From the NCBI RefSeq assembly GCF_016862215.1, contig NZ_BOMN01000057.1, positions 1 through 64,000 of the forward strand: a stretch of DNA of 64,000 nucleotides. The letters are read 5' to 3'. How positions within the stretch are numbered: the first letter of the stretch is position 1; each line of letters begins with the position of its first letter. The notes beneath the pieces were generated by a model, which was not told where the DNA came from, did not search any database, and saw only the letters and a program-made list of their open reading frames with translations. A program made the translations under genes and the position numbers. This DNA is from Winogradskya humida. Lineage in GTDB: Bacteria > Actinomycetota > Actinomycetes > Mycobacteriales > Micromonosporaceae. Of the stretch, positions 59,335 to 64,000 are shown piece after piece.

Positions 59335-59684
59335 CGGCGCATGGTGCCATAAAGGTGGCCGCTACATCCCATTGTCGCGCCGACACGCGGGGGATGCGTC
59401 TTGCGCGACATTAGTCCGCATCGCTAGCGTTGGTCCTTGCCACGCGGGCGTGGCGGATTTGTCTTCGGGTGACGACTCCGTCGCTGTCCCGTGTGGTGGT
59501 TGCACCCCCGGCGGGCGCGAAGCCACGCGTTTTCGTCGTGACGGCCCCCGTGAGATCGTTGCCGCGATCCCGCGGGGGCTGTTCGCTGTCCGAACGCTTC
59601 CAATCCACAATCTGAGACCGCCGTACCGAAGATCGGGACAGCGAGATACGGTGGGCCTGGTCTTGTCTAGGTGAGGGAGTGCTC
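59335..59684. other. Intergenic region before leuB
   Basis: A 350-base stretch with no recognisable gene, RNA or leader-peptide/terminator arrangement. Open frames in both strands lack family matches and ribosome binding sites. It must contain the leuB promoter; no clear -35/-10 pair could be assigned. Confidence 0.5.
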
Positions 59685-60722
59685 GTGAGCGTGGCGCGGA
59701 TCGCGGTGGTGGCCGGCGACGGCATCGGGACCGAAGTGACCGCACAGGCTCGCAAGGTCATTGAGGCCGTCCTCCCCGGCGCTGAGTACAACGAGTACGA
59801 CCTCGGCGCCCGGCTCTACAACCGCACCGGTGAAGTCCTCCCGCAGGCGGTCAAGGACGAGCTGGCCGGTCACGACGCCATCCTGCTCGGTGCCATCGGC
59901 GACCCCAGCGTGCCGCCGGGCGTGCTCGAGCGCGGCCTGCTGCTCAAGCTGCGCTTCGACTTCGACCAGTATGTGAACCTGCGCCCCTCGCGCCTCTGGC
60001 CCGGGACGGTCAGCCCGCTCGCCGGCATCAAGCCCGGTGAGATCGACATGGTGGTCGTCCGCGAGGGCACCGAGGGCCTCTACGTCGGCGCCGGCGGCGT
60101 CCTGCACAAGGATACCCCCGCCGAGATCGCCACCGAGGAGAGCCTCAACACCCGCTACGGCGTCGAGCGGGTCATCCGTGACGCCTTCGCGCGGGCGCAG
60201 AGCCGTGAGCGCCGCCACCTGACGCTCGTGCACAAGACCAATGTGCTCACCCACGCGGGCGGGCTCTGGGCGCGCACCTTCAAGGCCGTCGCCGCCGAGT
60301 TCCCGCAGGTCACCACGGAATATCAGCACATCGACGCGGCGAGCATGTTCATGGTGAGCAACCCGCAGCGCTACGACGTCGTGGTGACCGACAACCTCTT
60401 CGGTGACATCCTCACCGACATCGCCGCTGCCGTCACCGGCGGCATCGGCATGGCAGCCAGCGGCTCCGTCAACCCGGAGCGCCAATACCCGTCGACGTTC
60501 GAGCCGGTGCACGGCTCCGCGCCCGACATCGCAGGTCAGGGCATCGCCGACCCCGCCGCCGCCATCCTCTCCGCCGCGCTGCTCCTCGAGCACCTCGGCC
60601 ACCCGGACGAGGCCCGCCGAGTATCCGAGGCGGTCGCGGCCGAGGTCGCTTCCCGTGCCCCGGGAGCCTCGCTGCGCACCGCCGAAGTCGGGGACCGGGT
60701 CGCCGCCACCGCGGCCGCCTGA
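59685..60722 (+). CDS. leuB: 3-isopropylmalate dehydrogenase
   Basis: A 345-residue isocitrate/isopropylmalate dehydrogenase family member: VVAGDGIGTEVTAQARKV, the substrate-binding Arg region LLLKLRFDFDQYVNLRPSRL, MVVVREGTEGLYVG, LVHKTNVL, the metal-site VVTDNLFGDILTDIAAAVTGGIG, and EPVHGSAPDIAGQGIADPAA, typical of LeuB. It oxidises 3-isopropylmalate in leucine synthesis. GAGGGAG (59673-59679) five bases before the GTG at 59685 supports that start; the GTG at 59679 is embedded in the binding site. Confidence 0.94.
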   Translation: MSVARIAVVAGDGIGTEVTAQARKVIEAVLPGAEYNEYDLGARLYNRTGEVLPQAVKDELAGHDAILLGAIGDPSVPPGVLERGLLLKLRFDFDQYVNLRPSRLWPGTVSPLAGIKPGEIDMVVVREGTEGLYVGAGGVLHKDTPAEIATEESLNTRYGVERVIRDAFARAQSRERRHLTLVHKTNVLTHAGGLWARTFKAVAAEFPQVTTEYQHIDAASMFMVSNPQRYDVVVTDNLFGDILTDIAAAVTGGIGMAASGSVNPERQYPSTFEPVHGSAPDIAGQGIADPAAAILSAALLLEHLGHPDEARRVSEAVAAEVASRAPGASLRTAEVGDRVAATAAA

Positions 60723-60731
60723 TCCACTCGT

Positions 60732-60782
60732 CGCCCTATCGGGCGTTCTCTCCACCCCGAGTCCCCTCGCCTGAGCGGGGGG
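60732..60782 (+). terminator. Hairpins after leuB
   Basis: Two small stems follow leuB: CGCCC (60732-60736) with GGGCG (60741-60745), then TTCTCT; and CCCCTCGC (60763-60770) with GCGGGGGG (60775-60782) around CTGA. Either could terminate leuB. Confidence 0.5.
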
Positions 60783-60805
60783 ACGGTCAAGCCTGACATC
60801 GGCTT

Positions 60806-60819
60806 TGAACGACCGTTCG
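60806..60819. promoter_or_regulatory. LexA-like box candidate upstream of ilvE
   Basis: TGAACGACCGTTCG contains GAAC-N4-GTTC, the core of Gram-positive LexA sites, 76 bases before the ilvE start. The match is to the core only, and ilvE is not an expected SOS gene, so this may be chance. Confidence 0.3.
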
Positions 60820-60895
60820 GGGTAAGTTCATGGGGCCCTACGGGTGCTACCGCATGTCTTGAATCAGTCTTTTCGACAGAAAGCAGGTCTCTGCC

Positions 60896-61993
60896 ATGAG
60901 TGGTGGTGACAACCTCGATTTCGAGATCCGTCCGCACACCGCGCCCGTAGGCGACGCGGACCGGTCGGCACTGCTGACCAACCCCGGCTTCGGCAAGATC
61001 TTCACCGACCACATGGTCACCATCCGGTACGCGGAGGGTAAGGGCTGGTACGAGCCCCGTGTCGAGGCCCGCGCCCCGATCCCGATGGACCCGGCCGCCG
61101 CTGTTCTGCACTACGCCCAGGAGATCTTCGAGGGGCTGAAGGCCTACACGCTGCCCGACGGCGGCGTCGCGATGTTCCGCCCGGATGCCAACGCCACGAG
61201 GTTCGCCCAGTCGGCGCAGCGGATGGCGATGCCGGCGCTGCCCGTCGACACGTTCATCGAGTCGCTGCACCAGATGATCAAGATCGACCGGTCGTGGATC
61301 CCGCAGAGCGAGGACGGCTCGCTCTACCTGCGCCCGTTCGCGTATGCGAGCGAGGTCTTCCTCGGGGTGCGCCCCGCCATGGAATACCTCTACCTGGTCA
61401 TCGCGTCCCCGGCCGGCGCGTACTTCAGCGGCGGCGTCAAGCCGGTGACGGTGTGGGTGACCCCGGACTACACGCGGGCCGCGCCCGGTGGCACCGGCGC
61501 CGCGAAGTGCGGCGGCAACTACGCCGCCGGTCTCTCGGCGCAGGCCGAGGCGATCGAGCACGGCTGCGACCAGGTCGTCTATCTCGACGCGGTCGAGCGT
61601 AAGTACATCGACGAGCTCGGCGGCATGAACATCATCTTCGTGATGGACGACGGCAGCCTGGTCACGCCGCCGCTGACCGGCACGATCCTGCCGGGCATCA
61701 CCCGCGACTCGGTGCTCAAGCTGGCCGAGCGGGCCGGTCGCAAGGTCGAGGAGCGCCCGGTCAGCATCGACGAGTGGCGCGAGGGCGCGGGCTCCGGCCG
61801 CATCCGGGAGACTTTCGCGTGCGGCACGGCCGCGGTGATCACCCCGATCGGCACGGTCCGCTCGACCGAGGGCGAGTTCACCGTGGCCGACGGCGGCTCC
61901 GGCGAGGTCACCATGGGCCTGCGCGAGGAGCTCACCGCCATCCAGCGGGGCCGCGCCGAGGACCCGTTCGGCTGGGTCCATAGGGTTCTGTAG
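60896..61993 (+). CDS. ilvE: Branched-chain amino acid aminotransferase
   Basis: A 365-residue class IV PLP transaminase of the BCAT type: FTDHMVTIRYAEGKGWYEP, QEIFEGLKAYTLPDGGVAMFRP, LYLRPFAYASEVFLGVRPA, the PLP-lysine stretch GGTGAAKCGGNYAAGL, and ETFACGTAAVITPIG. It performs the last step of leucine, isoleucine and valine synthesis. GAAAGCAGG lies upstream of the ATG. It is followed by the convergent tyrosine-phosphatase gene and precedes cimA in the same orientation. Confidence 0.96.
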   Translation: MSGGDNLDFEIRPHTAPVGDADRSALLTNPGFGKIFTDHMVTIRYAEGKGWYEPRVEARAPIPMDPAAAVLHYAQEIFEGLKAYTLPDGGVAMFRPDANATRFAQSAQRMAMPALPVDTFIESLHQMIKIDRSWIPQSEDGSLYLRPFAYASEVFLGVRPAMEYLYLVIASPAGAYFSGGVKPVTVWVTPDYTRAAPGGTGAAKCGGNYAAGLSAQAEAIEHGCDQVVYLDAVERKYIDELGGMNIIFVMDDGSLVTPPLTGTILPGITRDSVLKLAERAGRKVEERPVSIDEWREGAGSGRIRETFACGTAAVITPIGTVRSTEGEFTVADGGSGEVTMGLREELTAIQRGRAEDPFGWVHRVL

Positions 61994-61996
61994 CGC

Positions 61997-62725
61997 TTAT
62001 TCGAGCAGGTGGTCGCGCATTGCGGCCACCTGCTCGCCGGTCACCCCGAGCTCCTTCACGTACGCCTCGACCGAGCCGTGCCGCGCCCGCAGGTCGTCGA
62101 GGAACAGCAGCATGGCGTCCCTCGGGCAATTGAACATGTGGTACTTGTCGTTGATCACGTGCGGCCTGGTCCTGGTCAGGTATTCGGTCAGCGATGCCAT
62201 GGACGCCTCGGTGAGCGCGTAGTCCTCGGCGATGTCGGTGTCCGAGACCCCGAGCAGCTCGAGGGTCAGCGCGCAGACCACGCCGGTGCGGTCCTTGCCG
62301 GCCATGCAGTGCACGACCATCGGGGCGGCCTCGGGGCTCGCGATCAATGACAGTGCCGCAGCCAGCCCGTCCCGGCCGTCCTCCGCGAAGTTCAGGTAGC
62401 GATCGGCCAGCCACCGCTCGTGCGGCGTGCCCGCGGGCTCCGGCACGGTCGCCCAGTCCACGTGCTCGATCACCAGGTTGTGATAGTCGAGCCCCTCCGA
62501 CTCCGGCACCCGGCCGATCTCCTCGACCTCGTGCGCGCGGCGCAGGTCGATCACGCTGCGGATCCCCAGCGCGTCCCAGGTGACCAGGTCGTCACCCTTG
62601 AGCCGGTGCAGCGAGTCGGAGCGGAACAGCCGCCGCCAGCGGACCGTCCGGCCATCGAGCCCGGCGTATCCGCCGACGTCCCGGAAGTTGTAGTTCGTGG
62701 TGAATGCAAGACTCCGCGAGGTCAT
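61997..62725 (-). CDS. Tyrosine-protein phosphatase (PtpB-like)
   Basis: A 242-residue protein. The N-terminal NYNFRDVGGYAGLDGRTVRWRRLFRSDSLHRL and the active-site loop VVHCMAGKDRTGVV (Cys-x5-Arg) match the PtpB/IphP-type tyrosine phosphatase family. VIDLRRAHEVEE precedes it. It may dephosphorylate tyrosine, serine or phosphoinositides. No signal peptide. It ends three bases from ilvE, converging with it, and starts 73 bases before the cimA leader peptide, divergent from it. Confidence 0.88.
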   Translation of the reverse strand: MTSRSLAFTTNYNFRDVGGYAGLDGRTVRWRRLFRSDSLHRLKGDDLVTWDALGIRSVIDLRRAHEVEEIGRVPESEGLDYHNLVIEHVDWATVPEPAGTPHERWLADRYLNFAEDGRDGLAAALSLIASPEAAPMVVHCMAGKDRTGVVCALTLELLGVSDTDIAEDYALTEASMASLTEYLTRTRPHVINDKYHMFNCPRDAMLLFLDDLRARHGSVEAYVKELGVTGEQVAAMRDHLLE

Positions 62726-62798
62726 GGACCCAACCTAATGTCTGCCGGCTCGCGTCCCGGAGTCTGGACTTCTGTCCCACAAAGCGGCAAGCAGTGGC

Positions 62799-62858
62799 AT
62801 GCTTCCGTACGTGACCCACCACTACGTGCTGATTATTCGCACCTTGCGCGCCGGCTGA
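62799..62858 (+). CDS. cimA leader peptide
   Basis: A 19-codon frame, MLPYVTHHYVLIIRTLRAG, lies 85 bases before cimA. Val-Leu-Ile-Ile in the middle supplies branched-chain regulatory codons matched to the isoleucine pathway. Hairpins overlap its end and follow it, and the terminator with a U tract comes 19 bases after its stop. This is the layout of a transcription attenuator. Confidence 0.78.
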   Translation: MLPYVTHHYVLIIRTLRAG

Positions 62859-62910
62859 CGCTCCCCGCCGACGCGCAGACCTCCCGCATCCGCGGGGGGT
62901 CTTTTGTTTT
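62845..62910 (+). terminator. cimA attenuator (hairpin plus terminator)
   Basis: The first stem pairs TGCGCGCCGGC (62845-62855) with GCCGACGCGCA (62867-62877), one mismatch. The second pairs GACCTCCCGC (62878-62887) with GCGGGGGGTC (62892-62901) around ATCC, followed by TTTTGTTTT (62902-62910). The second is an intrinsic terminator 33 bases before cimA. The first overlaps the end of the leader-peptide frame, so a stalled ribosome would change which stem forms. Confidence 0.8.
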
Positions 62911-62943
62911 GGGTCTAAACAGTCCTCCGAAAGGAAGCTCGGC

Positions 62944-64000
62944 ATGGTCTACCAGGTGTTCGACACGACGCTGCGAGACGGCGGTCAACGCGAGGGCATC
63001 AGCTACTCGGTCGTCGACAAACTGGCCGTCGCGCGGCTGCTGGACGAGTTCGGCGTGGGCTTCATCGAGGGCGGCTGGCCGGGTGCGATGCCCAAGGACA
63101 CCGAGTTCTTCGAGCGGGCCAAGACCGAGCTGGACCTCAAGAACGCGCTGCTCGTCGCGTTCGGCGCCACCCGCAAGGCCGGCGTCGACGTCGCCACCGA
63201 CCCGCAGGTCAAGGCACTGCTCGACGCCGAGACCCCGGTGGTCTGCGTGGTCGCCAAGTCCGACATCCGGCACGTCGAGCGGGCCCTGCGCACGACCGGC
63301 GAGGAAAATCTCGCCATGGTCCGCGACACCGTCGCCCACCTGGTCGCCAACGGCCGCCGCGCGTTCGTCGACTGCGAACACTTCTTCGACGGCTTCCGCT
63401 ACGACCCCGATTACGCCGCCTCCGTGGTCCGCGCGGCCTTCGACGCCGGCGCTGAGCGCGTTGTCATGTGCGACACCAACGGCGGCATGCTCCCGTCGAT
63501 GATCACCGCGGCGATCAACGACGTGGTCGAGCGCGCCGGGGTCAGCCCCGACCAGCTCGGCATCCACTGCCAGAACGACACGTCCTGCGCGGTGGCGAAC
63601 ACCATCGCCGCCGTCGAGGCGGGCGTCGAGCACTTCCAGTGCACGGCCAACGGCTACGGCGAGCGTCCCGGCAACGCCGACCTCTTCGCCGTCGTCAGCA
63701 ACCTGCAACTCAAGCTCGGGCTGAAGGTCCTACCGGACGGATGCCTCGAGAAGGCGACGCGGGTGTCCACCGCGCTCGCCGAGATCGCCAACATCGCCCC
63801 CGACACCCACCAGGCCTATGTCGGGGCCGCTGCCTTCGCTCACAAGGCGGGGCTGCACGCGAGCGCGATCAAGGTGGATCCGCTGCTCTACAACCACGTC
63901 GACCCGTCGGTTGTCGGCAATGACATGCGGATCCTGGTGACCGAGATGGCCGGCCGCGCCAGCATCGAGCTCAAGAGCCGCGAGCTCGGGCTGGACCTGG
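62944..64000 (+). CDS. cimA: (R)-citramalate synthase, C-terminus beyond window
   Basis: Only the first 352 codons lie in the window. The LeuA/HMGL-type barrel begins VFDTTLRDGGQREGISYSV and continues with GFIEGGWPGAMPKDTEFFERA, TPVVCVVAKSDIRHV, CEHFFDGFRYDPDYAASV, MCDTNGGMLPS, LGIHCQNDTSCAVAN and CTANGYGERPGNADL. These are the signatures of CimA rather than 2-isopropylmalate synthase. It condenses pyruvate with acetyl-CoA to citramalate, supplying 2-ketobutyrate for isoleucine without threonine. AAGGAAG six bases before the ATG supports the start. It is controlled by the attenuator upstream. Confidence 0.93.
   Translation, partial: MVYQVFDTTLRDGGQREGISYSVVDKLAVARLLDEFGVGFIEGGWPGAMPKDTEFFERAKTELDLKNALLVAFGATRKAGVDVATDPQVKALLDAETPVVCVVAKSDIRHVERALRTTGEENLAMVRDTVAHLVANGRRAFVDCEHFFDGFRYDPDYAASVVRAAFDAGAERVVMCDTNGGMLPSMITAAINDVVERAGVSPDQLGIHCQNDTSCAVANTIAAVEAGVEHFQCTANGYGERPGNADLFAVVSNLQLKLGLKVLPDGCLEKATRVSTALAEIANIAPDTHQAYVGAAAFAHKAGLHASAIKVDPLLYNHVDPSVVGNDMRILVTEMAGRASIELKSRELGLDL

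Noticed and set aside
59335..59684. Leader peptide and attenuator before leuB
   Set aside because: No short frame with branched-chain codons followed by a stem and U tract could be found.

Overview
The window is high-GC DNA, almost fully coding, with frequent GTG starts and many 1-4 base stop/start overlaps. This points to an actinomycete. The chain mnmA, a MetE-like gene, ligA and gatCA, followed downstream by gatB, ilvD, ilvBNC, serA, leuB, ilvE and cimA, together with a bacteriophytochrome and several GGDEF-EAL proteins, suggests a Micromonosporaceae chromosome, possibly Actinoplanes-like. The assignment is inferred from gene content and was not checked by a search.

Layout. 1-1.9 kb: a repeat-bearing stretch with no confident gene, then three small membrane-protein genes on the minus strand. 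1.9-9.5 kb: etfBA (electron transfer flavoprotein), a cysteine desulfurase next to mnmA (sulfur donation and tRNA 2-thiolation), a MetE-like protein and ligA. 9.7-13.5 kb: a GGDEF-EAL protein and gatCA. 13.5-19.5 kb separates gatCA from gatB. It holds an AAA ATPase plus DUF4276/TOPRIM-like pair (candidate defence cassette), a MerR regulator, an XRE/MmyB-type regulator divergent from an SDR, and an M1-peptidase lipoprotein. 19.6-34.6 kb: gatB, a HIT-like protein, a decayed TetR/SnoaL junction, an SMR transporter with its TetR regulator, a metallophosphoesterase, a sugar-dehydrogenase-like lipoprotein, a 2-hydroxyacid dehydrogenase, a BNR-propeller gene followed by a ThiS/MoaD-like gene, a second GGDEF-EAL protein and a LacI regulator. 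34.6-47.3 kb: a bacteriophytochrome kinase, an SDR and a hydrolase, GNAT proteins, an ECF sigma factor with an AhpD-like partner and a matching promoter, a broken methyltransferase, a broken ABC exporter, a SpoIIE phosphatase with an Rcp-like response regulator, and a membrane propeller protein.

47.4-64 kb is dominated by branched-chain amino acid synthesis: ilvD, ilvBNC, leuB, ilvE and cimA (cut by the window end), with serA among them. Two leader-peptide attenuators are readable. One lies before ilvB (10-residue peptide with Leu-Val-Val-Leu, then a hairpin with a U tract). The other lies before cimA (19-residue peptide with Val-Leu-Ile-Ile, then a hairpin with a U tract). Both would couple transcription to charging of branched-chain tRNAs. 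A mannosyl-3-phosphoglycerate synthase gene sits inside this region without an adjacent phosphatase gene.

No rRNA, tRNA, CRISPR array, complete insertion sequence or prophage was recognised. Three degraded genes (TetR, methyltransferase, ABC exporter) and the split gat locus mark places of past rearrangement.
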